Source: Achatina immaculata (lineage: Eukaryota; Mollusca; Gastropoda; Stylommatophora; Achatinidae). Taken from it: a DNA stretch of 64,000 nucleotides. Below the pieces are notes generated by a model. It was given only the letters and a program-made list of their open reading frames with translations. It was not told where the DNA came from and made no database searches. Each line of letters opens with the position of its first letter. Within the stretch, counting starts at the first letter, position 1. This document shows, one piece after another, positions 11,801 to 21,549 of the stretch. Where the stretch lies: positions 32,688,697-32,752,696 of the forward strand of contig CM019701.1 of assembly GCA_009760885.1 (NCBI GenBank), written 5' to 3'. The position numbers and the translations under genes are program-made.

Positions 11801-14800
11801 CACACAAAAGAGAGCATAGAGGTTTGTTTTTTCAGTGTTCTATTTTCCAGGTACAAATTGCTTTCATTAATGATGAAAGTTGTTTTTTTTTTTTTATTTT
11901 TGGACTTTTGATTGTTCCTAGATCGATGAAGTTTTCATTATGCCATCACTCAAAAGAAGATTATGCTGTCACTCAGAAGAAGAATACGCCATCACTCAAA
12001 AGAAGGATATGCCATCACTCAGAAGAAGATTATACCATCACTCAAAAGAAGATTATGCCATCGCTCAAAAGAAGATTATGCCATCACTCAAAAGAAGGAT
12101 ATGCCATCACTCATAAGAAGATTATGCCATCACTCAAAAGAAGATTATGCCATCACTCAAAAGAAGAATATGCCATCACTCAAAAGAAGGATATGCCATC
12201 ACTCAAAAGAAGATTATGCCATTGCTCAAAAGAAGATTATGCCATTGCTCAAAAGGATATGCCATCATTCAAAAGAAGAATATATCATCTTGGGCTAGGT
12301 ATGAAGCAGAAATTAGAGCTTTCATCTGTTGTAAACTTATAAGTGCAGAACTTTTAGTAATTTGTGAGAAGCATGAACATTTTGTTGTGACAAAAAAAAT
12401 TTTTTTAAATTAGATAGTGCAATAAAATGAAATAAAAATGTGCCATCTGCAAGGCATAGCATGCAAAGTTTGTAGACCTCTACATTATAACATCTTACCA
12501 AATACGATATAAGAAAATTGTTTTGCTATAGATACTACTAATAGTAACTACTTAGTATATTTCCCATGTTATTAATGGCCTATTTTGAGTATTACTGTTC
12601 AGTCATTCATTCATTAGGTGTCATAGCAATAAGCATTAATGTTAAATGCTGTTCTGGGTATCTCTAAACATGTCCTTTTATTTTTTTTTTTTATTTTTTA
12701 TGTACCACTGGTCAGCCATTCCAGGTATTTTTCTGTTCTTCCTTCTCTGTATTTTTCCATTGAGTTTTCCCAGTGATTTTCATGATCTGTAATATATGGC
12801 TTCTCATTACATCAGATTGTTTGTTGATCAGTATTCTTGTAAGATCTGAGAAAAAAATTTGCTGTTATTTTCCTGTGTTAAGAGTAGTCAGCCCTTGGTG
12901 CCTGCGTGGCCAAAAGAAAGAAATAGTGAAAAAAAAAGAACGTCCGAAGTTTTCTGCACATGACATCTTGAGAGTTGCACATAATTGCTCACAGGAAGTC
13001 TGACATTAGTAATCTCAGACCATATTTTATTACAGCCAGATCTCATCTCTAGTCTGCCTGAGACTCGACCTTTAAGTTGAGCATTTTAATTGATTATGTT
13101 TATTGAACATGTCTTTTCTTCTCACAGGTTTGTGTAAAGTGGTTCAAAGAAGCTGCAGATGCTGAAATGCAATGCCAGAGGTACTTAATACTCATTCTAA
13201 TATTTGATGAAGTTATCACATTGTTGTAAATTTTCTTCATATCCGCAGAACTGCATTATTCTATTCCTCATAATTATTTTAAAATGACAGTATCTACCTT
13301 TAAGCGTGTTTTGTTGTTGGTAAGTTGTATTATATATGAAGATGCTGTCAGCAGCTAAGAACAATCAGTGGCTTATGTTGGGTCACTCAGTAGATTGACC
13401 ACTAAGTTTTAACAGTGGCTTGCCTTCATCTGCTGTAGGGGAGACTATAACTAGTCCTTTTGGGCAATGGGCGTTATGTTCAATACAGCCATGAGTGAAT
13501 TGTCAGTTACATCCAGTCAGTGAAATGCTGGTACCCATCTGCCTGTGTGCTCTGGCACTAGTTAAAAGCTGTAGGCTGGCTACTCTGGACACAAAGATGC
13601 AGTACACAACACCTCTTATTGCCATTGCTATCATTTTTCCTTCTCTATAATGTCCCAGCGGCATCTGGATACTAAACACAGCGCTAGGAGGGAGCCAAGT
13701 TTTTTTGTTTTTTTTTAATGAGGTGGAGCATATAGAAGAGCTTGATCCCTGTAGGGGCACCAAGCTGGTCTGCCCCTGCCCCTCTATGACCATGTCTTTG
13801 CGGTGACTTCATAAGTCTCATTGAGCACTCAACCACTGTGATGTTCAGGCCTTTAGGCTGGTAAAAAAAGAGTTAACTGCTCGCCCAGGGCATTGAACCA
13901 AACCAAAAATATGAAGATTTCTTTCATTTTGATATAAAATTCTATGAAAGTATTATATTTTAATGTAAAATTCTGTAATAAATACTCATTCTGATGTTAA
14001 ATATTCTGTATTAATACACCTCATTCTGTTATCAGGAAAAGGAGATGGACATATGTTGGTCACTTGATGAGAAGAAATGATCAGAGAATCCCAAAACAAG
14101 CTATCAAGTGGAACACAACAGGCCGAAGAAAAAGGGGCAGACCGCGTGAAACTCTGAAGAGGACATTATTAAGAGAGGCCAAGTTAACAGGCATAAAATC
14201 CTTTGATGAGGTTGAAAGACTCGCCGAAGACAGGAAAAATTGGCGAACTACTTTGCGAGCCCCATGTGACGTTTAACGGCACGGGAAGGATATAAGATAT
14301 AAGAATATAAGATTCTGTTATCAGATTTTATATATGAAGAAATTTTATACAACTGGCGTATTTTCCAGTTATTATGTTCACATGTTACTGACATAATAAC
14401 AAATATATTTAGTTTACATTAATGGGAGAAGCTATGAAACTGCTGTCTTTTCTTAATGTAATAGATAAGTTTTACTCTTTTTTGTTAATTAATTTGCCTT
14501 TTTTTAACTTCCAGTGGGAAAAAGTTTGCCCGTATCTTGATATTTAATGCAACCGGTGATCGGGATGTTGTGCCTCTCTTCACTTGTCTCAAGGTAAGTA
14601 AAGTACGTGTATATAATAGACCACTTATGTTGAAGTTAGTGGAGCTGTGTATCAGCATGTACCATGTTGTCTTTTCTGTTAGCTGTATGTAGACAGTGAT
14701 TCTCACAAGTATTTGTGGCATGGATCACTTCATCAGAAACACATACTGTTTTATAAAGTTTGTTCAGGTTTAAACAAGATATTATCATGGACATTCAAGT

Positions 14801-17800
14801 TTTTGATAACTTACAAAGATAGTTATTTAAATAAAGAACAGAATAATAGAAAAAAGATTGACAGTTCACAAATATCATAACTCACACTCAAGGATCACCT
14901 GTGTGATCATACCAGCTAAAGGATATTACTTTTTTCTTAATGCCGTGTAGTGAGAAAGTTGCACGACATATATGGTTGTATCACTATAGGCAATCACTGA
15001 ATGATGATGATGATGCTGTTTGAAAAAGTGTCTAGTGGAGCAAGAAGTTGTAGTTAGATTCGTCAGTCTACTACTCAGATAAGAAAGGTTCAGTTTAGTT
15101 TCAACATTATTCACAAGAAACTGCACATACCCAGGCTCTTAACAGCTCCACATAGACAACAGCAACATAACTTGAAAACTACTACATATAGTTTGAGAAC
15201 CTCTAATGTATAGCATATATTTTGAATCTTTTTTTTTTTTCTGCTCAGATTTCTTTTCAGAACCTGTAGGACTTCCTTTCTTTCTTTCTTTTTTTTTTTT
15301 TTGACCGAGAAAACAACCTGAATATTTATGTCATGCCCTCACTGTTATTGCAGTGATAATATTTTACAACTTGCAGTAAAACTGTTTACGCTGAAAATTA
15401 TTGCTGACAGTAATTGTTAAACATGTGTATGAGGTTATGATGACAGTCTTAGAAGAGAGAGTGTGCTTATTACTTTGTTTGAGCTGCTTGAGGAGGTAGA
15501 CTAAGTTCGTGACTGATATTTAATCATTCATAATTTCAGAGCAAAATTGTTGTGAATTATAAAGTGTCATTAAACAAAGTTTGTAGTAATGAACTTGACT
15601 TTCAAAACTTTCATCACTGCTGGTGATCAGACAAACAGTTCTCTAGTAAGCAGAGCTTTGTGAGAGTTCACCCTGACAGTTTAGATAGAAATCAGCATCC
15701 TCGAGGTAGTGGATTTTGCTAAGAAAGTCTACTCTTATAATTAAAGAAGTTCACCTCAGCATACCCATCTGTTATAGTGCCTCTTTTACAAGAACTTTAC
15801 CGGGGCACAAGCTAACAATGAAGGTCATCCATGAACAGAGTTACAGCAGCAAAGAGTAGTCTAAATGTATGGTTTTAGTCATCAGTGACTGTCATATGTT
15901 CATAAAAGTGCCTACAGATTTGTAATACAATCATTAAGCAAAGCAATCATGAAGTGTTGCAATGTCACTTTGAACTGCTTTTGGAGAAGGATAATTTTAT
16001 GGTTTTCTGTGCTCACTAGGAGTGTAACTTTGATGCTGCAGTGTTTTGTACTAATTTGCTGTCAACAATGGAGTCATTGAACAGAACAGGTCAGTTCTAT
16101 GAATATTTCTTTTTTTTTTATTCCTCTCTCTGCCTGTCCTAATGTAATGCACTTCACAGCCATTTCCTGTGCCTATCTCAAAACTGCTATATAATTGTGA
16201 ATGTTAATCTTTTATAGTGAAGTAAACCACAACAAGTACAAGGAACATCCACAAAATAAGTTCCATTAATGAACAGCTCTGACACAGCACTATTTTAACA
16301 GATGTTCTGTGTGTATGAGTTCTTTCTTTCAGTCACAAATGACCAATGCCATGTTAAAAAAAAAAACTGAACTGTGTTTACGCATCATTCTGTATGTTTA
16401 AAATGTTCAAGTAAAATTTTTTTTTGCCCACTGCCTGTGAAATAAGGTCTGCAATCCATTTCTTAAATGCAAGACATGTGAAACTAGCTGATGTTCATCA
16501 TCAAATTTACAACGTTTATGGATAAACATGCTGTGAGTGGTTCACTGGTACAGAGGCAGGTGAGAAACTTTAATGAAAGATATGAAAATGTGCATGGTGA
16601 TCCAAAAAGCAGCGGACTGTCTATGGTTGATGGAAGTTTTTGTGTGTGTGTAGTGAAAGAAGATTCGCACAAACAGGTAATTCAGCATTTCATTGCTCTC
16701 CCTGCAAGATCTCATTGTGAAATTTGGCTGGGAACAATTTGATGATCCCATCTATAGCCCAGACCTAGCGCCAAATGATTTTCATTTGTTCTTGCATCTT
16801 AAAAAATTCCTAGGTGGCTGGTTTTTCAGTGATGGTAATGCCATCAGAAAAAAGCATTGACATATGGTTTGCATCACAGGTGGCAGCTTTCTACAATGCA
16901 GGGATACAAAAATCTGGTGCCTCGCTACAAAAAATGCCTCAGTTGTATAGACTATGTCAGAAAGAAGTGTACAGTATGTGCACAGAAAATGTAACTGCAC
17001 TTGCTGTTACCTGCCCTGTAGTCTGGGAAGCAAAAACAGTAACCTTTCCCAAAACTATCCTCACTCTCCATGAGGGATTCACATGCAAGTCCTGCAATGT
17101 GATATATGTTATTGCATGCACAAGACGCAGGATAACTTATTGGTGAAACTGGTCTCAGCTTAGGGAACCACAAGCAGAAACATGTGTACGATATCACCCA
17201 GCATGCTTCAAAAACAGTCATGAATAATTTCAGTGGCCCAAACCACAGAGGCAAATCTGACTTTCTGGTAACAGCTATCAAACAATGTCACACTGATGAC
17301 ACAAGCCACCTAGTGCTTGAGAACCACTATATTCAGGAATATGGGGCACTGGAACCACATGGTTTGAATTCATTATTCACCTACACCTAACATTCTCCTC
17401 TTCCATAATCATAATCCCTCCCCACTAAGTTCCATTCCTTTCTCTCTTGTTACACATAATTCAGAACCTCCTCACAGCATCACATTACAACCCCTCTACC
17501 CTAACTGTGATCACATATTTCACCTTCTCCTGGCTAGATTACCATTGCATCACTCTCTCTCCCCTCCATGGTTTCCCCACCCACTTATCACACATCCCAA
17601 GTCTCCATTTAAATACTATCTACACTCAGCTATGTGCAGCATTTCTGACACACGCAACATCGGGCAAGCCACAGCTTCTTACAAGTTACAGCTAAGTGCT
17701 CTATTCATTTTATTTATTTATTTTTTAACACATCATTCGTGTGAAATTATACTTCATCTCCTCTCTCTCTCTGTTTCTTCATCCTGTGTGTTTTTGTATG

Positions 17801-20800
17801 ATTAAGGGTCATGCCAAAGCATCACAACTGTGTACTTGTTAAGTAATAAAACTGTTCCTACTTTTTTTCCTAGTTTATACATTTCACTTGCAAATATATA
17901 CAGCAAACATTTAATTTTTTATTAGCTCACTGGAACTTGGTGGATAGCCAGTCAGTCATGTGCATGTCCTTTGTGGAACTTTGCCTCCCTAACAGCTCTC
18001 TTGTAGGCCTCTCTGTTGTAAGCAAGATGTCCTGCTTCTGAAGCATCCATTTGCAGATTATCAACGATGTCTTGCAGCCATCTTCTCCTTGGTTTTCTTC
18101 TCTTTCTTTTTCCTATTATGTATCCTTCCAAGACTGTCTTCTCTAAATTCTCATGATGTTTGATGTGTCCAAAATATTTAAGTTTTCTCTGTTTAATCCT
18201 CTTTACTAGCCAACCTTTTCAATATTCTTACTTTGTGGACATCTCTCATAAATTGTGGTAAAATTAAATGCCATTCTCCACAGACCCCAGCTCTTGTTCT
18301 TAAGAGATACTAGCTGATTACTCTGGTATTTATCCCAATAAACAAATTTCTGTTCATTTCCACAACCTTCTAGACGGTTCTACAGTGTTCTGTTCATTTC
18401 CACATCCTTCTAGAAAGGTCTACAGAGGTCTATTCAGTTCCACAATCTTCTGTAAGGTTCCACAATGTTCTGTTCATTTCCACAACCTTCTAGATGGTTC
18501 TACAGCGTTCTATTCCTTCTATTCGACTAAACGTGGGCTTAATTGTCATCAGGACTGTCACCAGTCAGCTTAGCGACCCTGAATACTATGGATTCGACAC
18601 TAATCTTGGTCAGTTTTGACATTTGATTTTTCACCACTTCTCACCACCACACACCCCCCATGCCAATGGGGCTGAACTTGCAAGTGCCACTGTTCATCTC
18701 AGCAACCCTGAAAACTAAAGAATTGACACTAATATAGGATGTTTTTGATTATATTTACATGTCACCCCCATCCCCTCTAGGCCACCATGCTGATAGGGGC
18801 TGAACGTGGACTTAAACAACATCGGGAGTGTCACTGTTCATCTCAGCAACCCCGAAAACTATGTATTTGACATTAATAATATCGTTCATGTTTTATTATT
18901 TTTACATGTCACCCCGACCCATAGGGGTATCCTAGGAATGATCTAACCCCCACAGTGCACTGTCCAGATTGTAAGTCATATGTGTGCCAAGTTTGGTTGA
19001 AATTGCTTCAGGTGTTCCAGTGTGATGCTGTAACATACACGTACACATCATCATCAGGTGCTGTGCCGACTGTCGTTGGCTATTATGCTTCTCCAGAGTA
19101 CCCGATCCTTCATGCAGGCTATCAGTTCAGTTGGTGATCTCCTCTCACACCATCCCGTCAGACTGTCCAGTATCATTTCTCTTGGTCTTCCTCTTGATCT
19201 TCTTCCTTTTATTTTTCCTGTTGTTATAATATTTTCAATGCCCCCTCTTCTCATTGCATGTCCTATGAAAGTACATTGTCTCTCTCTTATCTTTTTGACA
19301 AGGTTTTTTGTCTCTCCAGCTCTTCTCATACATTCTTCATTAGTTATTTTTGCTGTCCAGGGGATTCGCAACATTCTTCTAATAAACCACATTTCTGCTG
19401 CTTCCAGTGATTTTTGTGCAGACTTGCCTATTGTCCATATAACTTCCATATAACAAGATAGGTTCAATATAGCATTTTAGGACTCGTTTTCTAACATTCA
19501 TTGATAAAGATGTGTTAGCTAATATGTTTCTCATTCTCTGAAAGGCAGTCTTTGCTTGGCCTATTCTGTTCCTAATTTCTGTTCTGCATTTCCCATCTGA
19601 AGTTATTACTGCTCCAAGGTATTTGAATTTCTGCACCTGCTTTAGAATAGTTCCGTTTAATTTAATACTGCATGTTGGTGGATTCTGTTTCTTAGATATA
19701 ACCATAGTCTCTGTCTTTTTTATGTTCAAAGTAAGGCCTTTCAGTTCACTTTCTTTGGCGACTTTATCCAAGAGATTTTGCAGGTCTTGTTGGTTCTCAG
19801 CTATCAGTACTGTGTCGTCAGCATACCGAAGGTTGTTAATATTGTATCCTCCAATTTTTATGCCTGGTTCTGTGATGATTGTTCTTAGAATATTCTCGCT
19901 ATAGTACACATGTACACACACATTCATTTTTATGTCACCCCATCCCACCCCCACCCCTAGAGCCCCTTTGCCGTCGGAGGCTTAACTTAAACAGCATCGG
20001 GAGTGTCACTATTCATCTCAGCGACCCCAAAAACTATGGATTCAACACTAACATCGTTCATTTTCGATTATTTTTACATGTCGCCCCGACCCCTAGGGGT
20101 GATCTAACCCCCACAGTGCACTGTCCAGATTGTAAGTCATATGTGTGCCAAGTTTGGTTGAAATTGCTCCAGGTGTTCCAGCGTGATGCTCTAACATATA
20201 CACACACACATGTTCATTTTTATATATATAGATATAAAACTAGGGGAACTGAGTGGCCAGATCAGGTGACAATGTTAACATTTTAGTTTGTTTTTTTTAA
20301 AATCATCTAGAAATGTTCACAGCACGCATATATAGAGAAATAAGAAACAGAGGACTCCAAATTTCAAAAATTTTTGATGAACATTCAAATGCATGAAAGT
20401 CATTTATGTTTTTCAGTGGTGATAATGATCATTTATCTTCTTTTTTTTTTTTTTTTTATTATTTCTCCTTTTTTCAGATCAAATGAACAGAACTGTAACG
20501 TCACAATCAATGATGGAGAAAGTGGAAGTCAGCAAACAGGCCTGGGACAGACTGATTTCCTGTAGCAGACAAGATATGGTCAGACTTGAAGATTGTAACT
20601 CACTAAGTAGTGGCCTTTCTGTGAAACACTTTGACACGATATGCAGTAGTAACCAGCAGGTCACAGCTAAACACAGTGGTAGCAGTAGTGATAGTTTGCT
20701 AGATCACAACTTCAACAAGGCACACATTGAAATGATGAAAGAATCTGAACTCACAAGTCAAGCTGGCCTTGATGAGAGGGGTCATATAAAAAAATTTGCA

Positions 20801-21283
20801 TTATCATGTGATATACCAACAAACTCTCCATTTTGCTCCATTCAACATTCTACAAGTCAGGTGAGGAAGATATGTAATGTAATCCAAAATGGCTATACTG
20901 TAGATGACCAGAACATACTCGCAGAAATGGACAGAAGGTCTTATCTTGCTCACAAAACCTCCTCAGACAATGATGAAAACTTTGGAAAATCTTCACCACA
21001 TGAGATTCTTCATAAAAATTCACATTTCTGCTCACATTCTAACAATATAAAGCTCGATGTAACTGATTCAGCAGTATCAGCAAAGTTTCCCTGTATCCTT
21101 CATGCATTGGCCTGGGCGACTCAAGGAAGGGATCCATTAGTGAAGCCGAATGATCCAGAATTTGCTGCACCACACATCCCAAGTTTTTTACTTGAGGCCA
21201 ACCATTTACAGATTCTAGTTACTGGCAGTCTACATCTTGTCGGTGGAGTTCTGGGAGTTGTGGACCCTGAAATGAATGACTGA
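2615..21283 (+). CDS. FPGS: Folylpolyglutamate synthase, copy 1 (spliced, 5' incomplete)
   Basis: FPGS is the ATP-dependent ligase that adds L-glutamate to the gamma-carboxyl of folates, in cytosol and mitochondria, so that they are retained for one-carbon metabolism. I join ten exons: 2615-2854, 4333-4587, 5821-5898, 8000-8144, 9733-9828, 11724-11821, 13128-13180, 14515-14593, 16020-16089 and 20478-21283. All use AG/GT borders, phases agree throughout, and the sum is 1920 nt (639 codons plus stop). Visible Mur-ligase hallmarks in order are the P-loop GTKGKGS, the folate-loop SPHLVEARERIRINGRP, WNKAGIFK with the lysine that is carbamylated in characterised FPGS/FolC enzymes, WPGRAQ, YYLDGAHT, FNATGDRD and the C-terminal ILVTGSLHLVGG. 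Recalled human FPGS is 587 aa. This copy is longer because its last exon carries an extra Ser/Asn-rich segment. The N-terminal ~55-60 residues, with any mitochondrial presequence, are not in the window. No disabling change is seen. Confidence 0.95.
2855..4332 (+). other. FPGS copy 1 intron, nothing else recognised
   Basis: AT-rich intron of 1478 bp with GTATGC donor and TTTAG acceptor. I see no gene, RNA or recognisable mobile element in it. Short T-runs lie near 3013 and 4310 just upstream of the acceptor. Confidence 0.7.
4333..4587 (+). CDS. FPGS: FPGS copy 1, second visible exon (catalytic lysine)
   Basis: 85 codons, phase 0/0, acceptor CTTTAG and donor GTACTG. It encodes MPPYFAFLTVLSLHVF, then VDVAVVEVGIGGQYDSTNFF, then SLGLDHTALLGNTIEEIAWN, ending in KAGIFK. 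These match the Mur-ligase central domain of animal FPGS, including the VGIGG motif, the LDHT metal/ATP-site histidine region and the lysine of KAGIFK that is carbamylated in characterised family members. Confidence 0.96.
4755..5442 (-). mobile_element. Non-LTR retrotransposon RT-A, 3' fragment, antisense in FPGS intron
   Basis: The minus strand reads the C-terminal part of a reverse transcriptase ORF. It covers SFEYLGSPLTNNGNTMREIK, the WRGTDRTTKIRFLRSCIF stretch, ACETWTLNKTAEKHINAFEC and, after a frameshift near 5067, the basic tail motif with HIKRHDN and GKRKR. The 3' end is a short (GAAT)n tail at 4757-4775, typical of target-primed insertions. It is 5' truncated and broken. About a dozen related copies are scattered in the window. 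Clade not assigned. Confidence 0.85.
5821..5898 (+). CDS. FPGS: FPGS copy 1, small exon
   Basis: 26 codons, phase 0/0, acceptor ATTTAG and donor GTATGG. It encodes PGRPAITVQHEKAAMEVLFK followed by RACEIQ. This aligns with the human segment that follows the KGGIFK motif (a PAFTV-type strand and helix). Confidence 0.92.
6130..7330 (+). repeat. 1.2-kb polypyrimidine tract with ~31-bp minisatellite
   Basis: Almost pure C/T on the + strand across an FPGS intron. The core at about 6665-7180 is a tandem array of ~31-bp units of the form CTTCTGTCATTATCTTCTCC followed by a T-run, roughly 16 copies. It ends in a C10 run near 7310. All three forward frames stay open because pyrimidine-only sequence lacks stop codons. 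These open frames are not genes. Confidence 0.9.
8000..8144 (+). CDS. FPGS: FPGS copy 1, linker exon
   Basis: Acceptor TTTCAG and donor GTAGGC; 48 codons plus one base (phase 0 to 1). It reads TPLFIAKEMSEEEIKRQNIK, then LGIAGSKQAENASLAIQLYR and TWKQVHTT. The GxxQxxNAxLAxQL pattern is the conserved start of the Mur-ligase C-terminal region and aligns with human LGLEGEHQRSNAALALQLA. Confidence 0.95.
8965..9368. repeat. ~51-bp direct repeat flanking a ~300-bp insert
   Basis: The segments at 8965-9017 and 9317-9368 are near-identical (both contain GGTACCCATGCAT and ACATATATTGAACACT). They flank about 300 bp that begins with (TTG)n at 9027-9045. This could be an unusually long duplication around a retroposon, or a local tandem duplication. 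The insert itself was not recognised. Confidence 0.6.
9733..9828 (+). CDS. FPGS: FPGS copy 1, divergent linker exon
   Basis: Acceptor TCACAG and donor GTTAGA; phase 1 in, phase 1 out, completing a Gly codon with the previous exon. It encodes RDFTEYIPTTSSSLEGIPQL then EVSEIDNATLK. This region is poorly conserved in FPGS. The call rests on phase agreement with both neighbours and on position just before the WPGR motif. Confidence 0.8.
9880..10040 (+). repeat. SINE-like repeat, family 1 copy
   Basis: Shares CATTAAGGCATATTGG(G/A)GATAC, CCAAGAC and GTGTACCAGAAAA-type segments with 30945-31130. It ends CTAACCACTCAGCTAACCAGG, tRNA-like in flavour. It is a dispersed repeat, with no coding. Confidence 0.6.
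10346..10464 (-). mobile_element. Retrotransposon RT-C 3' end with 9-bp target duplication
   Basis: 119 bp of the RT-C 3' end in antisense: the minus strand has the CTCACA/ACGTCTAACGG tail region and the decayed LDEFERL..DRKNW segment. AGAGTGTAT flanks it at 10337-10345 and 10465-10473, a clean target-site duplication for a very short 5'-truncated insertion. Confidence 0.8.
11155..11465 (+). repeat. SINE-like repeat, family 2, copy 1
   Basis: A ~310-bp dispersed repeat with related copies at 31280-31625, 40085-40255 and 42110-42470. Shared landmarks include CATAGCTGA, CTGACCA(G/A)GA, a CTGTCCCACCTCT-like block, and a 3' part with CAGTTCCA(A/G)GGA. It sits in the FPGS copy 1 intron. Confidence 0.7.
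11724..11821 (+). CDS. FPGS: FPGS copy 1, WPGR/LDGAHT exon
   Basis: Acceptor TTCACAG and donor GTTTGT; two bases complete the codon from the previous exon, then 32 codons to phase 0. The frame reads LSSCVWPGRAQEIHRGDITY followed by YLDGAHTKESIE. WPGR and the LDGAHT histidine motif are diagnostic of FPGS and fix the reading frame, which is not the longest open frame here. Confidence 0.97.
11938..12290 (+). repeat. 23-bp satellite array (~15 units)
   Basis: Tandem units of the form ATGCCATCACTCAAAAGAAG plus ATT, period 23 bp, 117 bp downstream of an FPGS splice donor. The period is not a multiple of 3, so every forward frame cycles through the same 23-residue peptide and looks like a Lys/His-rich ORF. 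Best read as noncoding intronic satellite. Confidence 0.93.
12300..13127 (+). other. FPGS intron, unremarkable
   Basis: AT-rich intronic sequence with a short ATTCATTC stretch near 12604 and T-runs near 12680. No gene or clear element was recognised. Confidence 0.6.
13128..13180 (+). CDS. FPGS: FPGS copy 1, short exon
   Basis: Acceptor CTCACAG and donor GTACTT; 17 codons plus two bases (phase 0 to 2). It encodes VCVKWFKEAADAEMQCQ plus the start of a Ser codon. This matches the ACVRWFRQAL helix that directly follows LDGAHT in human FPGS. Confidence 0.92.
14036..14311 (+). mobile_element. Retrotransposon RT-C 3' end with 13-bp direct repeats
   Basis: 276 bp, reading MMRRNDQRIPKQAIKWNTTG, then RRKRGRPRETLKRTLLREAK, ending LRAPCDV and stop, followed by a (GATATAAG)-type tail. 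ATTCTGTTATCAG occurs at 14023-14035 and 14312-14324. Part of the repeat overlaps element sequence (microhomology). It lies sense in an FPGS copy 1 intron. Confidence 0.88.
14515..14593 (+). CDS. FPGS: FPGS copy 1, NATGDRD exon
   Basis: Acceptor TTCCAG and donor GTAAGT; one base completes a Ser codon, then 26 codons to phase 0. It encodes GKKFARILIFNATGDRDVVP then LFTCLK, matching human VRVLLFNATGDRDPAALLKLL. Confidence 0.96.
14594..16019 (+). other. FPGS intron, nothing recognised
   Basis: AT-rich intron, with T-runs near 15230 and 15290 and a (TTTC)n patch at about 15275-15290. No gene or element was recognised. Confidence 0.6.
16020..16089 (+). CDS. FPGS: FPGS copy 1, short exon
   Basis: Acceptor CACTAG and donor GTCAGT; 23 codons plus one base. 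It encodes ECNFDAAVFCTNLLSTMESL then NRT, matching human PCQFDYAVFCPNLTEVSSTG. Phase 1 is completed by the first bases of the last exon. Confidence 0.93.
16480..16985 (+). pseudogene. Mariner-family transposase remnant with internal deletion
   Basis: An N-terminal fragment (VQRQVRNFNERYENVHGDPK) joins to a C-terminal fragment in shifted frames: YSPDLAPNDFHLFLHLKKF with the third catalytic Asp region, then a GGWFFSDGNAI-like stretch. The central catalytic region is missing. It is a dead element in the last FPGS copy 1 intron. Confidence 0.8.
16990..17390 (+). pseudogene. Penelope-like GIY-YIG endonuclease remnant
   Basis: The frame reads KTILTLHEGFTCKSCNVIYV then IACTRRRITY, shifts near 17145 to GETGLSLGNHKQKHVYDIT, and ends ENHYIQEYGALEPHGLNSLF before a stop. 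The CKSCNVIYVI...GETG arrangement resembles the C-terminal GIY-YIG endonuclease of Penelope-like retroelements. The frameshift and missing RT show decay. Confidence 0.7.
17950..18225 (-). mobile_element. Retrotransposon RT-A 3' fragment
   Basis: The minus strand carries the RT-A tail: the HIKHHENLEKTVLEG-like segment, a basic GK(R/K)-rich stretch, and an AKFHKGHAHD-like end. The tail at 17950 has (CAGT)n-like bases. Truncated; no intact ORF. Confidence 0.8.
18345..18520 (+). repeat. ~40-bp minisatellite
   Basis: About four diverged units of TCTGTTCATTTCCACAACCT followed by TCTAGAxGGTTCTACAGTGT. Confidence 0.75.
18585..19048 (+). repeat. SINE/RTE-3'-like repeat, left part
   Basis: Contains duplicated blocks with GTCACTGTTCATCTCAGCAA and a terminal block GTGTGCCAAGTTTGGTTGAA ending near a (TACAC)-rich tail. 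The same sequence resumes at 19904-20235. The RT-B element at 19049-19903 lies between. Confidence 0.7.
19049..19903 (-). mobile_element. Retrotransposon RT-B, 3' half, with 8-bp target duplication
   Basis: 855 bp. The minus strand reads NINNLRYADDTVLIAENQQD (with the catalytic YADD), then YLGAVITSDGKCRTEIRNRI, RMLRIPWTAKITNEECMRRA and GRRSRGRPREMILDSLTGWC, ending RHST with a (GAT)n tail. GTACACAT flanks it at 19041-19048 and 19904-19911. It is 5' truncated, with at least one frameshift (near 19450). Confidence 0.9.
19904..20235 (+). repeat. SINE/RTE-3'-like repeat, right part
   Basis: Continues and duplicates the 18585-19048 repeat: CATCGGGAGTGTCACTATTC, then the GTGTGCCAAGTTTGGTTGAA terminal block, ending in a (CA)n/(TA)n tail at about 20200-20235. 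Confidence 0.7.
20478..21283 (+). CDS. FPGS: FPGS copy 1, last coding exon with extended variable region
   Basis: Acceptor TTTTCAG; two bases complete an Asp codon and the frame runs to TGA at 21281-21283 (268 codons including stop). It starts QMNRTVTSQSMMEKVEVSKQ, matching human DQQNFTVTLDQVL. It ends CILHALAWATQGRDP and LQILVTGSLHLVGGVLGVVD, matching human CISHALQWISQGRDP and the VTGSLHLVGG motif. Between them lie roughly 190-200 residues of Ser/Asn/His-rich sequence (for example SGSSSDSLLDHN). Recalled human FPGS has fewer than 60 residues there, so this copy has an expanded, probably disordered loop. Confidence 0.95.
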
Positions 21284-21549
21284 AAGGTTGTTTTTTTTGT
21301 TTCATTGTTAACTTAATGCTATTTGGCAGTAATTTTTTTTAAAATTGTCCTTATTTAATTCGTTTTAAATCTGATCATGCACTAACCAATTTGGAGAAGG
21401 AAATCTTGAGGGAAAAAAAATATATTAGCTCATATTTTTAAACTATTTTTGAGTGTGTAAAGTTCTTGCATGTACAGTACAGAGTTAGTATTTTTTAAAA
21501 TGACTCTAGATTATGAGAAATGTGAATGATAGAAAACACCTAACAATCA

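Noticed and set aside
11734..12342. 202-codon ORF starting in the WPGR region
   Set aside because: It is in a different frame from the FPGS exon and then runs through the 23-bp satellite. The correct FPGS frame gives WPGR and LDGAHT.
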